A stretch of 64,000 bases of DNA from an uncultured Candidatus Thioglobus sp. (lineage in GTDB: Bacteria; Pseudomonadota; Gammaproteobacteria; PS1; Pseudothioglobaceae): contig CAJJCX010000001.1 in assembly GCA_905182815.1 (NCBI GenBank), positions 310,001 through 374,000 on the forward strand, read 5' to 3'. The stretch's first letter is position 1; each line of letters starts with the position of its first letter. Shown here in pieces: positions 8,725 through 18,404 of this stretch. Position numbers and translations under genes: made by a program. The notes beneath the pieces were generated by a model. It made no database searches, had not been told where the DNA came from, and saw only the letters and a list, made by a program, of their open reading frames with translations.

Positions 8725-9683
8725 GGAAGGATGTTAAGATAGCTTTCGTAGCGATTAGGGTGTATTTCTCCTAATTCAACAGCCTCTTTAACAACACATC
8801 CTGGCTCATTAATATGGTGACAGTTTCTAAACCTGCACTCACCGGCTAGTGATTTAAATTCTCTAAAGCCATTAACTATTTGTTTTTCAGAAAGGTTATC
8901 CAGTTGAAACTCTCGTATTCCTGGGGAGTCAATTAAGTCACCGCCACTAGGGATATGATAAATAGTTGTATTTGTCGTGGTATGCTTGCCAAGCTTACTC
9001 TTACTAGAAATTTCATTAACTCTAAGTTCTAAATCTGGGATTAATGAATTAATGAGTGATGATTTTCCAACGCCAGACTGACCGAGAAAAATATGCGATT
9101 TATTAACAAGCTTTGTTTTGAATTCTTTCAGGTTTGTTTCATTTTTAACACTTAAAAAGTGGACGTCATACCCAAGCTCTTGGTAGTTTGAAAAGTCACT
9201 TTCTAATTGCTCACTATTTTTTGAAAGTTCAATTTTATTAACAACAATGTTAATTGGTAGATTGGAGTCTTCTGCGATTACAAGGTAACGATCAATAAGC
9301 TCAAACTGATAGTGGGGCTCAATAGCGACAATAAGCCAAAGCTGATCAATATTGGCAGCTATTAGGCGCTCTTGCCTCTTTAGTTCTGTTTTCCTTGGGA
9401 ATATTGCTGTTACTATTCCTTCGCCTTCTTTTGTTGTCTGAAGCAGAACCTGGTCTCCTGCGACAGAAAATCCAATATTTTGACGACTGACTGCCTGAAA
9501 AATTTCACCACTTTTAAGTTCAACAAGCTGTCGTTGTCCATATCTTGTAATAACTAAACCCTTATGCCCAGCCTCATTATTGTCTACATTTGACTCTGCT
9601 TTAATAGATGCTTTATTTGACCGGGCAATTTTTTCAGATTGAACCTTATCAATTCGCCACTGTTGTCTTCTAGTAAGGGCCAC
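8721..9683 (-). CDS. rsgA: ribosome small subunit-dependent GTPase A
   Basis: RsgA is a circularly permuted GTPase that checks late maturation of the 30S ribosomal subunit. The 320-residue protein has an N-terminal OB-fold region, NKIEL (G4) before GQSGVGKSSLIN (G1) and DSPGIREF (G3), which is the permuted order, and a C-terminal zinc knuckle with CRFRNCHHINEPGC. It is 12 bases downstream of the M48 protease gene on the same strand and so probably shares its transcript. All motifs look intact. Confidence 0.95.
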   Translation of the reverse strand: MALTRRQQWRIDKVQSEKIARSNKASIKAESNVDNNEAGHKGLVITRYGQRQLVELKSGEIFQAVSRQNIGFSVAGDQVLLQTTKEGEGIVTAIFPRKTELKRQERLIAANIDQLWLIVAIEPHYQFELIDRYLVIAEDSNLPINIVVNKIELSKNSEQLESDFSNYQELGYDVHFLSVKNETNLKEFKTKLVNKSHIFLGQSGVGKSSLINSLIPDLELRVNEISSKSKLGKHTTTNTTIYHIPSGGDLIDSPGIREFQLDNLSEKQIVNGFREFKSLAGECRFRNCHHINEPGCVVKEAVELGEIHPNRYESYLNILP

Positions 9684-9695
9684 TAAATGATCAAT

Positions 9696-10943
9696 TTATA
9701 ATTGTAGGCGCTCAATTCTGAGAACTGCACTTGGGTGTGAATCATGAAAGGCTGAGTAGTACTTATCTGGAGATAATGACGATGAATTTTCTTTATAAAG
9801 TTTAATTAGAGATGAAATTAAGTCATTTGCGTCTGTATGACCTGCTGCAAAAGCATCTGCTTGAAACTCATGCTTTCTAGATGCAAGGTTACTGAAAGGC
9901 GTAATGAAAAAACTAAAGACTGGAAGTGCCAAAGCGAAAAGAACAAGCGCAGCATGAGATGATGGCTCAGACACTCCAAGTCCATTATAAAACCAAGCTT
10001 GATTTATTAGGAAACCTAACAAAGCAAGACTAGCAAAACTAAATATAAAAGAACTTGCCATCCTTTTTTGCGTGTGCTTATGATGAAAGTGTCCCAGTTC
10101 ATGTGCTAGGATCGCTTCAATTTCTTTATCTTCCATACCTTTGAGGAGTGTATCAAAGAACACGATTCTTTTATTTTTACCAATTCCTGTGAAGTATGCG
10201 TTTCCATGAGACGATCTTTTAGATCCATCCATAACATAAATACCATCACTCCCAAATCCTGTTCGAGTAAGTAGACTTGTAATTCTACTTTTAAGGCTCT
10301 CATTGTCTAGTGGATTAAATTTATTAAAAATTGGCGCTATATAAGAAGGATAAACCCACATCATTATTAGTGAAAATCCACTAATAATTAACCAAACATA
10401 AATCCACCAGTAATTCCCAATAGCTTCAATATTCATAAGAAATAAAATTGCATAGATCAGAGGAAGCATTAAAATTAAAGTTAATAAGATCTCTTTAAAT
10501 AGATCCCCTACAAAAGTTTTAATAGTCATCCGGTTAAATCCAAATTTTTGTTCAAGAACAAAGGTGCGATAGATGCTGAAGGGGAGGTCAATTAGGCTTG
10601 CAATTAACATGATGCTCAGAACAAAAACTGTCCCCATTAAAACAGGATCTAAAATTCTTTGGCTCCAATACGAATCAAGTGAATCCATGGCCCCACCAAG
10701 CGTCCAAATAAGAAGCACAACAGTAGAAAAAATGATTTCAAAATGATTTAAAAGAAGTTTGGCTTTGGTGTAGTTGCCCGCTTTTTGATGATCTTCAAGC
10801 TTAATGGACTCACTAAAGCCTTCTGGAACAGCATTAAAAGAGTTATTTATTGCTTTATCTTGTCTAAAATTAAGCCAAAGTAATGATAAAACAGACGTTG
10901 ATATTGCAAATAAAAAAATAAAAGTAAATAAGTTGAATTCCAT
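9696..10943 (-). CDS. M48-family membrane zinc metallopeptidase (Ste24/CAAX protease-like)
   Basis: This 415-residue protein has an N-terminal multi-pass membrane part (M48_N type) with several hydrophobic segments and a C-terminal M48 protease domain with the zinc site HELGHFHHKH. The downstream Glu ligand probably lies in ASRKHEFQADAFAAG. It resembles Ste24/CAAX prenyl proteases, but bacterial members more likely act in membrane protein quality control. It is divergent from ilvE, and rsgA follows it after 12 bases. Confidence 0.9.
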   Translation of the reverse strand: MEFNLFTFIFLFAISTSVLSLLWLNFRQDKAINNSFNAVPEGFSESIKLEDHQKAGNYTKAKLLLNHFEIIFSTVVLLIWTLGGAMDSLDSYWSQRILDPVLMGTVFVLSIMLIASLIDLPFSIYRTFVLEQKFGFNRMTIKTFVGDLFKEILLTLILMLPLIYAILFLMNIEAIGNYWWIYVWLIISGFSLIMMWVYPSYIAPIFNKFNPLDNESLKSRITSLLTRTGFGSDGIYVMDGSKRSSHGNAYFTGIGKNKRIVFFDTLLKGMEDKEIEAILAHELGHFHHKHTQKRMASSFIFSFASLALLGFLINQAWFYNGLGVSEPSSHAALVLFALALPVFSFFITPFSNLASRKHEFQADAFAAGHTDANDLISSLIKLYKENSSSLSPDKYYSAFHDSHPSAVLRIERLQL

Positions 10944-11012
10944 TTTTTTTAATTTAGAAGGGAAAAAGTTTTCAGATCTAATTATACCTAGTGATTTAAC
11001 ATATATTAGATA

Positions 11013-11042
11013 TTGAAAATTTCATAAATTGCTGGGTATAAT
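11013..11042 (+). promoter_or_regulatory. sigma70-type promoter of ilvE
   Basis: TTGAAA at 11013-11018 and a perfect TATAAT at 11037-11042 are separated by 18 bases. The predicted start site is about 45 bases before the ilvE ATG. The same 153-base region must also hold the minus-strand promoter of the M48 protease gene, which I could not define. Confidence 0.65.
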
Positions 11043-11096
11043 TTCGTGATAAATATCAAATATATATAGTTTAATTTTTAAAAATTAAGGTTTTTT

Positions 11097-12029
11097 ATGA
11101 TGACAATGGAAGACAGAGATGGATTCATCTGGATGGATGGAGAGTGGGTTGATTGGCGTGAAGCAAAAGTTCACGTCCTAACACATACCTTGCATTATGG
11201 TATGGGCGCTTTTGAAGGTGTTCGCGCTTATGAAACATCCGATGGACCTGCAATTTTTAAACTTGAAAAGCACACTGAGCGCTTATTTAATTCAGCTCGG
11301 ATTCTTGGAATGAGCATCCCTTTTGATGCGGATATTCTAAACCAAGCTCAAAGAGAGGTTGTTACAAAAAATAATCTAAACTCTGCCTATATTAGGCCCA
11401 TGTGTTTTTATGGTTCAGAAGGTATGGGCTTAAGGGCCGACAATTTAAAGGTTCACGTAATGATAGCTGCTTGGGAGTGGGGCTCTTATTTAGGTGAAGA
11501 CAACATGAGAAAAGGCATTCGAATTCGAACCTCTTCTTATATTAGGCATCATGCTCATCCCTCTTTAAGTGGGGCAAAGATGAATGGTAACTATATTAAT
11601 TCAATGATGGCCCTTAAAGAGGCCCAAGATCATGGCTTTGATGAGGCCTTAATGCTTGATGTTGATGGCTTTGTTTCGGAAGGTAGCGGTGAAAATATTT
11701 TTGTAATTAAAGATGAAGTTCTCTATACGCCTCATTTAACTTCTGCTTTGCCAGGAATAACTCGAGATACTATTTTTACTTTAGCAAAATCTTTGGGTTA
11801 TAAAATTACTGAAAAGAAAATTTCTTGTGATGACATCTATAATGCTGATGAGGCATTCTTTACAGGAACTGCAGCAGAGGTTACGCCAATAAGAGACCTC
11901 GATGGAAACCAAATAGGAATAGGATCACGAGGCCTAATTACTGAGAAGCTTCAAGCTTTATATTTTGATTGCGTTCATGGGCGTAATGAAGACTATAAAT
12001 ATTGGATTGAGAGTGGGAGATGTTCTTGA
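11097..12029 (+). CDS. ilvE: branched-chain amino acid aminotransferase
   Basis: This PLP enzyme makes or breaks down Leu, Ile and Val by transamination with glutamate. The 310-residue fold-type IV protein shows FEGVRAY in the N-terminal third, the PLP-binding Lys161 in GAKMNGNY, and EGSGENIFVI and TGTAAEVTPI, which contact the cofactor phosphate. There are two adjacent ATGs at 11097 and 11100; the ribosome site is weak. The last ten bases overlap the next small gene, suggesting coupled translation. A well-formed promoter lies upstream. Confidence 0.95.
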   Translation: MMTMEDRDGFIWMDGEWVDWREAKVHVLTHTLHYGMGAFEGVRAYETSDGPAIFKLEKHTERLFNSARILGMSIPFDADILNQAQREVVTKNNLNSAYIRPMCFYGSEGMGLRADNLKVHVMIAAWEWGSYLGEDNMRKGIRIRTSSYIRHHAHPSLSGAKMNGNYINSMMALKEAQDHGFDEALMLDVDGFVSEGSGENIFVIKDEVLYTPHLTSALPGITRDTIFTLAKSLGYKITEKKISCDDIYNADEAFFTGTAAEVTPIRDLDGNQIGIGSRGLITEKLQALYFDCVHGRNEDYKYWIESGRCS

Positions 12030-12208
12030 AAAAACCAAATCATCCTGACTCCACCTTTGTTTTAGTTTCCAAAAATGAAATCCCTTTCCATTGCCCTCCA
12101 AAAGGTGAAAAGACATGGAATATGCACCCTAAAGTATTTCTTTCATTTTCGGAAGAAGGAAAATCAAAATGCCCATATTGCGGCGCTAATTATCAGTTAG
12201 ATACATAA
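12020..12208 (+). CDS. small zinc-finger protein (zf-CHCC type)
   Basis: The 62-residue protein carries a C-x(n)-H-x(n)-CPYC arrangement (FHCPPKG, NMHPKVF, KCPYCGANY), the pattern of the zf-CHCC family related to the NDUFS6 subunit of respiratory complex I. The bacterial protein has no settled function; zinc binding is expected. It starts within the end of ilvE. aroK begins 19 bases after its stop, so ilvE, this gene and aroK are probably one transcript. Confidence 0.85.
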   Translation: MFLKKPNHPDSTFVLVSKNEIPFHCPPKGEKTWNMHPKVFLSFSEEGKSKCPYCGANYQLDT

Positions 12209-12227
12209 AATTTTTTCCCTTGAAAAA

Positions 12228-12743
12228 ATGCAATCAAAAATAAACAATATTATTCTAGTTGGCCCAATGGGTTCAGGTAAGACAACTATTGGGCGGCGTT
12301 TATCAGAAAAGTTAAGTCTCGATTTTTTTGACTCAGATCATGAAATTATTGATACAACAGGCGTAAGCATTGATCATATATTTGATGTTGAAGGTGAAAA
12401 AGGCTTTAGGGCTCGAGAGTCTGATGTAATAAAAAAATTATGTGTTACTCCTAATATAGTTTTAGCAACTGGAGGCGGCGCAGTAATACTTAAGGAAAAT
12501 CGTGAACTGATCAAGAAAGCAGGTGCAGTGGTTTATCTTTCATCATCCGTTGATCAAATTCTTAGAAGGACCGCAAAGTCAAAAACTCGGCCTCTGCTTG
12601 AAAAAAGTAACAATCGAAGAAAAACGATTACTGATATTTTAGAAGCTAGGGATTCCTTATACAAAGAGGTTGCTTCAGTCATTATTAATACCAATGGAAA
12701 AAAACTTAATGAAGTGATTGATGAAATTATTGAAGCGCTATAG
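12228..12743 (+). CDS. aroK: shikimate kinase
   Basis: Shikimate kinase phosphorylates the 3-hydroxyl of shikimate on the way to aromatic amino acids. The 171-residue P-loop protein shows GPMGSGKTTIGRRL near residue 11, a DSDHEI segment that contacts shikimate, a FRARES segment with the substrate-binding Arg, and ATGGGAV. The aroB gene that usually follows in gammaproteobacteria is absent; a TolC-family gene follows after a gap of 116 bases. Confidence 0.93.
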   Translation: MQSKINNIILVGPMGSGKTTIGRRLSEKLSLDFFDSDHEIIDTTGVSIDHIFDVEGEKGFRARESDVIKKLCVTPNIVLATGGGAVILKENRELIKKAGAVVYLSSSVDQILRRTAKSKTRPLLEKSNNRRKTITDILEARDSLYKEVASVIINTNGKKLNEVIDEIIEAL

Positions 12744-12859
12744 GCTTTATATTTTTATTTTTTGCATAAAATTCATCAAAACTTCACTAAAATATTTATT
12801 TGTTACTCTAAAATGATACTTTTTTATGTTAATTGTTTTGAACAGACAAAGGGGATACG

Positions 12860-14236
12860 ATGTTAAAGAGAGCTAGTCTTTCGGTATTTTTGTTAATATC
12901 ATCAAATGCAAGTGCCATAACCCTAAATGAATTCAGTGAAAGGTTAGTGGAAACGCACCCTTATTTTGTTCAGCTATCTCTATCTGAAAAAACAAGCCTA
13001 TTGGATCAAAAAGCATCTTTAACTTACTCTGACTGGAATATAAAGGCCGGCGCTAGTGAAGCATTCTCTGGTGGTGAAGATACTTCTCAACCCTATATAA
13101 TGATTTGTATACAACTAAATATGAGGTTTCTGCAAATAGAAAAGTTGAAAATTCAGGTGCTAGCGTTAATTTAAAGCACTCTTTAACTCGAAATGATAAA
13201 GACAGTAATGCCTCTCATTCAAATCTCTTGGCGTTTGATTATGTCCGCCCGTTACTTCAAAATAAAGATGGCTTGAATGATCGTCTTGCTACTGACCTAG
13301 CTTCGTTAGATATGATGGCAAAGCAAGTAAGCCTTGAAGAGCAAGCTGAAACATTTTTAGCATCTAAGCTCTCTAAATTTATAGATTTGGCGCTCAAACA
13401 AGAAATTGTAAAAAACCATCAAATTTCACTTGATTTATCAAAGCAGCAGCTTGATTTGGATGAAGAAAAATATGAAAACTCGCTGATTGATAAGTCTGTT
13501 TTAATTCAACAAAAAGATTCTTATGTTAAAGCTAAACAGCAATTACTTCAGTCCAGTAAAGAATTAATTATTGAAAGAAGAGAGCTCGCTAATCTAATAG
13601 GCTCTAAAGAGTCAGATATGATTGTTGAACTTGACTTATTTGAAGTTCATAACTTAACTGAAATTGATCCTAGCTCTTTTGTTAAAGATTCAAGATTAAT
13701 TCAAAAGTTTGACTTTGATAAAGCTAGATTTCAAAGGCAGTTAATAACTTTTGAAGATAAGACAATGCCTAGCGTTAATTTAAATTTAGGCTTGTCTTCA
13801 TTGGGTGAAAATGACAAGTATTTTGGCAGTTTTGGTAATAGAGATTACTCTTGGAATGTTGGTGTTGATATCTCTTATCCATTAGGCTCTAGAAAAGAGC
13901 TAATAGATGTTGAGCGCACAGAAATTAGCATTGATAATGTGGATGCTAAAAGGCAAGAGAGCTGAGATTACAAATGTTCAACAAATTAATTATCTGCTTG
14001 CACAAGTTGACTTATTGTCCGAACTTGTTGTGCTTTATTTAGAGCAGGGCTCTTTAGCTGAAGAAATGGTTATTGAGGAGCAGATTAAGTTTGGTGAGGC
14101 TCGTGGTCAAAAATCACTAGTTATTGCAGCAAAAAGAAATGCTAACCTTGCAAACCTGACTTATCTGCAAGCAGCTGGCACTTACCAAAAAATAGTTATT
14201 GATTACAAAGCAGCAATCGATCAATTGTATAAATAA
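12860..14236 (+). CDS. TolC-family outer membrane efflux protein (frameshifted)
   Basis: Three frames join to one protein of about 458 residues. It begins with a signal peptide (LLISSNASA, cleavage near residue 19) and has long Gln, Leu and Lys-rich heptad helices typical of TolC-type trimeric outer-membrane tunnels. One break is near 13100, where removing two bases restores reading through NDLYTTKYE; the second is near 13950. Periplasmic and inner-membrane pump partners are not adjacent; the only RND permease in the window is 32 kb away. The acyltransferase starts two bases after the stop. The breaks look like sequence errors because the rest is uninterrupted. Confidence 0.75.
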
Positions 14237-14238
14237 AA

Positions 14239-15081
14239 ATGATTCGCCTGTTTTTATCTTTATGCTCTATTTTGCCTCTGAAGATTAATCATATATTTGG
14301 GGCATTAATAGGTAAATTACTATATATTTTTGGCTCTGAAGCAAAAAAAGTTTCAGTCCAAAATGTTGAAATTTGTTTTCCTGAGCTCAGCCTTAAAGAC
14401 CAAAAGTCTCTTGTTAAAAATGCATTAATTCATACAGGCAAAAATTTAACCGAATCTGGTTTAATTTGGAATCAAAGTTTTTCAAAAAATGTGAACTATG
14501 TTTGTGATTTTAATGGTGAACATTATTTAGACAATCAAAAAAAAACTATTCTACTGGTACCTCATATTGGATGCTGGGAGCTAACAGGTAGGGTTCTTGC
14601 TAATACAAGAAAAGTTACGTTTATGTATAAACCACTAAGAAGTCAAAAACAAAATGATTATTTATTTAAGCGCAGAAATAAAGGTAACTTGACTATGGCT
14701 AGCGCTGATAAATCTGGAATCTTAAAGATTCAGCGCGCATTAAAAAATAATGAACTTATTGGGATGTTACCTGATCAAGACCCAGGAGAGGAGGGGGGCA
14801 TTATGTCTCCATTTTTTAATAAAGAGGCTAACACAATGACCTTGCTTGCTAAAATTGCAAATAAGAATGATCTGCAGGTATTAATGTTTTGGGCCAAAAG
14901 ACTTCCTAAAGGAAGGGGTTATGAGCTTAATCTCGAGCCAGTTGAACTTAATTTAAATGGTGATACTTTAGAAGACCACGTTGCATCCATGAACCACTGT
15001 ATTGAAGATTTAATTAGAAAGATACCAGAGCAGTATATGTGGAGTTATAAACGATTTAAATCAACGCATACATACGGCTAA
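14239..15081 (+). CDS. lysophospholipid/lipid A acyltransferase (LpxL/HtrB family)
   Basis: This 280-residue membrane-associated acyltransferase has the family HxxxxE active site as PHIGCWE near residue 110, followed by MYKPLRSQKQND and LPDQDPGEEGG. Members add secondary acyl chains to lipid A at the cytoplasmic face of the inner membrane. The N-terminal hydrophobic stretch (about residues 1-30) is a probable membrane anchor. It starts immediately after the TolC-like gene. Whether it is LpxL, LpxM or an ornithine-lipid enzyme cannot be settled from sequence. Confidence 0.88.
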   Translation: MIRLFLSLCSILPLKINHIFGALIGKLLYIFGSEAKKVSVQNVEICFPELSLKDQKSLVKNALIHTGKNLTESGLIWNQSFSKNVNYVCDFNGEHYLDNQKKTILLVPHIGCWELTGRVLANTRKVTFMYKPLRSQKQNDYLFKRRNKGNLTMASADKSGILKIQRALKNNELIGMLPDQDPGEEGGIMSPFFNKEANTMTLLAKIANKNDLQVLMFWAKRLPKGRGYELNLEPVELNLNGDTLEDHVASMNHCIEDLIRKIPEQYMWSYKRFKSTHTYG

Positions 15082-15155
15082 TTATCTGAATCCAAGTAAT
15101 TGTTATTTTATTGTCACAAAAATCTTGTCATTATCAATAATGGTATAATTTATCT

Positions 15156-15827
15156 ATGAGAATTTTTGAAGATGTAAGAAGCGTTTTTGACCGCGACCCA
15201 GCGGCAAGAAATGTATTTGAAATACTTACCTGTTATTCAGGGGTTCAGGCTGTAATTATTTATCGCTTAACTCATTTATTATGGGGTTATAAACTCTTCT
15301 GGCTTGCGCGCTTTATTTCTACTTTTGCGCGCTGGTTTACTGGCATTGAAATTCATCCTGGCGCTGTCATTGGGAGACGCTTTTTTATTGACCATGGTAT
15401 GGGCGTTGTTATTGGTGAAACTGCTGAGATTGGTGATGACTGCATGATGTACCACGGAGTTACGCTCGGCGGAACCTCTTGGGATAAAGAGAAGCGCCAT
15501 CCCACATTAAAAGACGGCGTAGTTATTGGAGCGGGTGCAAAAATTCTAGGCCCAATTACTCTAGGCCTTAATGTTCGTGTTGGTTCAAATTCAGTTGTAG
15601 TAAGGTCAGTTGATGACAATGACACTGTAGTTGGCATCCCAGGACGCGTCGTTGTTAAGAAGGCTAGTGAGAGCGATACGTTTGACTCTTACGCTGCAAG
15701 CTCAAGTGGTCGCTCTAATGACCCAACTATTCAAGCTGTAGATTCTATTATTGAGCGCTTGGCTGAAATCGACAAGAAAATAGCCAATCTGCCTGTTGAT
15801 TCTAAGCCCATAAAAGAAGACTCATAA
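15156..15827 (+). CDS. cysE: serine O-acetyltransferase
   Basis: CysE acetylates L-serine with acetyl-CoA to give O-acetylserine, the acceptor for sulfide in cysteine synthesis. The 223-residue length matches the shorter EpsC-like forms. The C-terminal half is a left-handed beta-helix of hexapeptide repeats (for example [20 protein letters not shown] with catalytic His and Asp, then [14 protein letters not shown]). Its location directly before iscR is common in bacteria and links cysteine supply to cysteine desulfurase. The C-terminal tail is polar and lacks a clear regulatory Ile. Confidence 0.94.
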   Translation: MRIFEDVRSVFDRDPAARNVFEILTCYSGVQAVIIYRLTHLLWGYKLFWLARFISTFARWFTGIEIHPGAVIGRRFFIDHGMGVVIGETAEIGDDCMMYHGVTLGGTSWDKEKRHPTLKDGVVIGAGAKILGPITLGLNVRVGSNSVVVRSVDDNDTVVGIPGRVVVKKASESDTFDSYAASSSGRSNDPTIQAVDSIIERLAEIDKKIANLPVDSKPIKEDS

Positions 15828-15861
15828 ATTGTTGAAAATAAGTAATTGTTGAGTGAATTTA

Positions 15862-15895
15862 ATACTTGACTATTTTCGTAGGTTACTAGTATAAT
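15862..15895 (+). promoter_or_regulatory. iscR promoter with an IscR type 1-like site
   Basis: TTGACT at 15866-15871 and TATAAT at 15890-15895 are spaced by 18 bases. The stretch 15862-15886 overlaps the -35 element; its left half, ATACTTGACTATTTT, matches the E. coli type 1 (cluster-dependent) IscR consensus at every position, while its right half is degenerate. This placement fits autorepression of the isc operon by [2Fe-2S]-IscR. Confidence 0.6.
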
Positions 15896-15927
15896 TTGCT
15901 TGAATTTTTTAATAAACTAATAATGTT

Positions 15928-16356
15928 ATGCAACTAACTACTAAAGGAAGATACGCAGTAACTGCAATGCTTGATCTTGCATCTAATGAGTCAGCTAAAC
16001 CTGTCACACTGGATATGATTTCTCAAAGGCAAAATATCTCACTTTCTTACTTAGAGCAGCTCTTTGCTAAGCTAAGAAAAGCATCATTGGTTAAAAGTGT
16101 TCGAGGTCCAGGTGGCGGTTACCTTTTAAATGTTAACGCTGTGGACGTTACTCTTACACAAATTATTGAAGCTGTTGATGAGAACATAGATTTACGTCGC
16201 TGTCACGGCTCAAAAGATTGCTTAAGGGGTAAGCAGTGTTTGTCACATCACTTGTGGTGTGAGGTAAGTGACCAAATAAGAGGGTTTCTGAGTACCAGAA
16301 ATCTTCAACAGGTCATTGATGATTATAAAATTAATCAAGATATACAATTACATTAA
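15928..16356 (+). CDS. iscR: Fe-S cluster-sensing regulator IscR (Rrf2 family)
   Basis: IscR binds a [2Fe-2S] cluster and represses the isc operon when clusters are sufficient. The 142-residue protein has the N-terminal winged helix (MQLTTKGRYAVTAMLDLA) and the ligands Cys92, Cys98, Cys104 and His107 in RCHGSKDCLRGKQCLSHH, with the same spacing as E. coli IscR. It heads iscS-iscU-iscA-hscB-hscA-fdx. A promoter with an IscR-like site is immediately upstream. Confidence 0.97.
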   Translation: MQLTTKGRYAVTAMLDLASNESAKPVTLDMISQRQNISLSYLEQLFAKLRKASLVKSVRGPGGGYLLNVNAVDVTLTQIIEAVDENIDLRRCHGSKDCLRGKQCLSHHLWCEVSDQIRGFLSTRNLQQVIDDYKINQDIQLH

Positions 16357-16375
16357 TAATTAAGGAATATAAATA

Positions 16376-17590
16376 ATGCTAACTCCAACTTATATGGACT
16401 ATTCATCTACTACTCCAGTAGATGCTCGTGTTGCTAAAAAAATGGCTAAATTCTTAACAATGGAAGGTGACTTTGGGAATCCAGCTTCACGCTCTCATTT
16501 TTATGGATGGCAGGCTGAAAAAGCGGTCGATGAGGCGCGCTCACAAGTAGCTGATCTAGTAGGGGCTGATCCAAGAGAGATTGTCTGGACTTCAGGCGCA
16601 ACTGAGTCAAATAATCTAGCAATCAAAGGTATTGCACACTTTTATGAAAAGCGTGGTAAGCATATTATTACCCTAAAAACTGAACACAAGGCTGTCCTAG
16701 ATACATGCCGCCAACTTGAAAGAGAAGGCTTTGAGGTTACTTATTTAGACCCATTGCCGAACGGATTGTTAGATATGGATGTTTTTAAGAAAACAATAAG
16801 AGAGGATACAATTCTTGCCTCAATTATGCATGTTAATAATGAGATTGGTGTCATCCAAGATTTACAGGCTATTGGTGATATTTGTAGAGAAAATAAGGTG
16901 TTTTTCCATGTTGATGCTGCTCAATCAGTTGGTAAGTTAGAGATCAATTTAGAGTCACTTCCGGTTGACTTAATGAGCTTTTCAGCGCATAAGATATATG
17001 GACCTAAGGGTATGGGAGCGCTTTATGTGTCTCGTAAGCCAAGAGTCAGACTTGAGGCTCAGATGCATGGTGGTGGACATGAGCGCGGAATGAGGTCTGG
17101 CACCTTAGCTACGCATCAAATTGTTGGTATTGGTGAAGCGTTTGCAATTGCTAAGGCTGAAATGAAAGATGAAGGTATAAGGGTTCAAAAGCTACGTGAT
17201 AGATTGCTTGCTGGTTTTTCTGACATGGAGGAGGTTGTTGTTAATGGTGACCTAGACCAAAGAATTTCAGGAAATTTGAATATAAGTTTTAACTATGTTG
17301 AAGGTGAATCTCTAATGATGGCGATTTCTGATGTAGCGGTGTCTTCTGGCTCTGCTTGCACTTCATCAAGCTTAGAGCCTTCTTATGTGCTCCGAGCTTT
17401 AGGGCTTACTGATGAACTGGCACACAGTTCAATTCGTTTCAGTGTTGGTCGATATACAACTGAAAAAGATGTCGATGATGCAATTACACTGGTTCGTGAA
17501 AAAGTTCAAAAATTAAGGGATTTATCGCCTCTATGGGATATGTTTAAGGATGGGGTTGATTTAAGTACAGTTGAATGGGCTGCGCATTAA
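16376..17590 (+). CDS. iscS: cysteine desulfurase IscS
   Basis: IscS is the PLP enzyme that takes sulfur from L-cysteine and passes persulfide to IscU and other acceptors. The 404-residue product has the PLP Lys206 in [10 protein letters not shown], the conserved His in TEHKAVLD, and the persulfide-forming Cys328 in [10 protein letters not shown], at the same numbering as E. coli IscS. The C terminus ends in the usual [12 protein letters not shown]-type tail. It lies 19 bases after iscR and is fully open, unlike several genes downstream. Confidence 0.98.
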   Translation: MLTPTYMDYSSTTPVDARVAKKMAKFLTMEGDFGNPASRSHFYGWQAEKAVDEARSQVADLVGADPREIVWTSGATESNNLAIKGIAHFYEKRGKHIITLKTEHKAVLDTCRQLEREGFEVTYLDPLPNGLLDMDVFKKTIREDTILASIMHVNNEIGVIQDLQAIGDICRENKVFFHVDAAQSVGKLEINLESLPVDLMSFSAHKIYGPKGMGALYVSRKPRVRLEAQMHGGGHERGMRSGTLATHQIVGIGEAFAIAKAEMKDEGIRVQKLRDRLLAGFSDMEEVVVNGDLDQRISGNLNISFNYVEGESLMMAISDVAVSSGSACTSSSLEPSYVLRALGLTDELAHSSIRFSVGRYTTEKDVDDAITLVREKVQKLRDLSPLWDMFKDGVDLSTVEWAAH

Positions 17591-17661
17591 GTAGGCTAAG
17601 TGTTTAAATCAATAAAATATAACGGTATAGAGTAAAATTAAACTTAAATTCGGAGTAATTT

Positions 17662-18042
17662 ATGGCATATGGTAAAAAAGTAATGGATCACTATGAAAAC
17701 CCACGTAATGTTGGAGTTTTAGATAAGGATGCCGCAAATGTAGGAACAGGAATGGTTGGAGCTCCTGCTTGTGGTGACGTCATGAGATTGCAAATTCAAA
17801 TAAATGATGAAGGTGTAATCGAAGAGGCTAAATTTAAAACGTATGGGTGCGGCTCAGCAATTGCCTCATCATCTCTTTTAACCGAGTGGGTTAAAGGAAA
17901 GACGTTGGATGAAGCAGCTCAGATTAAAAATACTGAAATTGTAGAAGAGTTAGAGCTACCTCCCGTAAAGATTCATTGTTCAGTTCTGGCTGAAGATGCA
18001 ATAAAAGCAGCCATTAATGATCTGAAGAGTAAGGCTAGCTAA
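17662..18042 (+). CDS. iscU: Fe-S cluster scaffold protein IscU
   Basis: IscU is the scaffold on which [2Fe-2S] clusters are built. The 126-residue protein has Cys37 and Asp39 in GAPACGDVM, Cys63 in YGCGSA, and Cys106 in [10 protein letters not shown], the complete ligand set. The HscA recognition LPPVK sits just before Cys106. It follows iscS after 71 bases with a GGAGTAA ribosome site. Confidence 0.98.
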   Translation: MAYGKKVMDHYENPRNVGVLDKDAANVGTGMVGAPACGDVMRLQIQINDEGVIEEAKFKTYGCGSAIASSSLLTEWVKGKTLDEAAQIKNTEIVEELELPPVKIHCSVLAEDAIKAAINDLKSKAS

Positions 18043-18047
18043 TAATT

Positions 18048-18371
18048 ATGGCAATAACGTTAACTGAAAAAGCGGCAGAGAGAATGAGCGATTACTTAGC
18101 TAATCGAGGCACAGGTGTTGGCGTAAGGCTCTCTGTTCAAACGACAGGCTGCTCTGGCCTTGGCTATAACATGGAATTTGTTGATGCAGTTAATGACGAT
18201 GACACACTGTTTGATGACAAGGGCGTTAAAGTTATTGTTGATGCTAAAAGCTTAATTTATATAGATGGTACTGAAGTTGATTACCAAAAAGAAGGCCTAA
18301 ACGAAGGTTTTGAGTTTAACAATCCAAATTCGAAAGCTGAATGTGGTTGTGGCGAATCCTTTACTGTTTAA
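18048..18371 (+). CDS. iscA: A-type Fe-S carrier protein IscA
   Basis: This 107-residue protein receives and transfers Fe-S clusters. The three conserved ligands are present: Cys35 in TTGCSGLGY, and Cys99 and Cys101 in ECGCGESF. It starts five bases after iscU, consistent with the standard isc order. The sequence is intact. Confidence 0.97.
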   Translation: MAITLTEKAAERMSDYLANRGTGVGVRLSVQTTGCSGLGYNMEFVDAVNDDDTLFDDKGVKVIVDAKSLIYIDGTEVDYQKEGLNEGFEFNNPNSKAECGCGESFTV

Positions 18372-18404
18372 TACGTTTTCGTTAGTTCTCAAGGTAAAAC
18401 CCTA

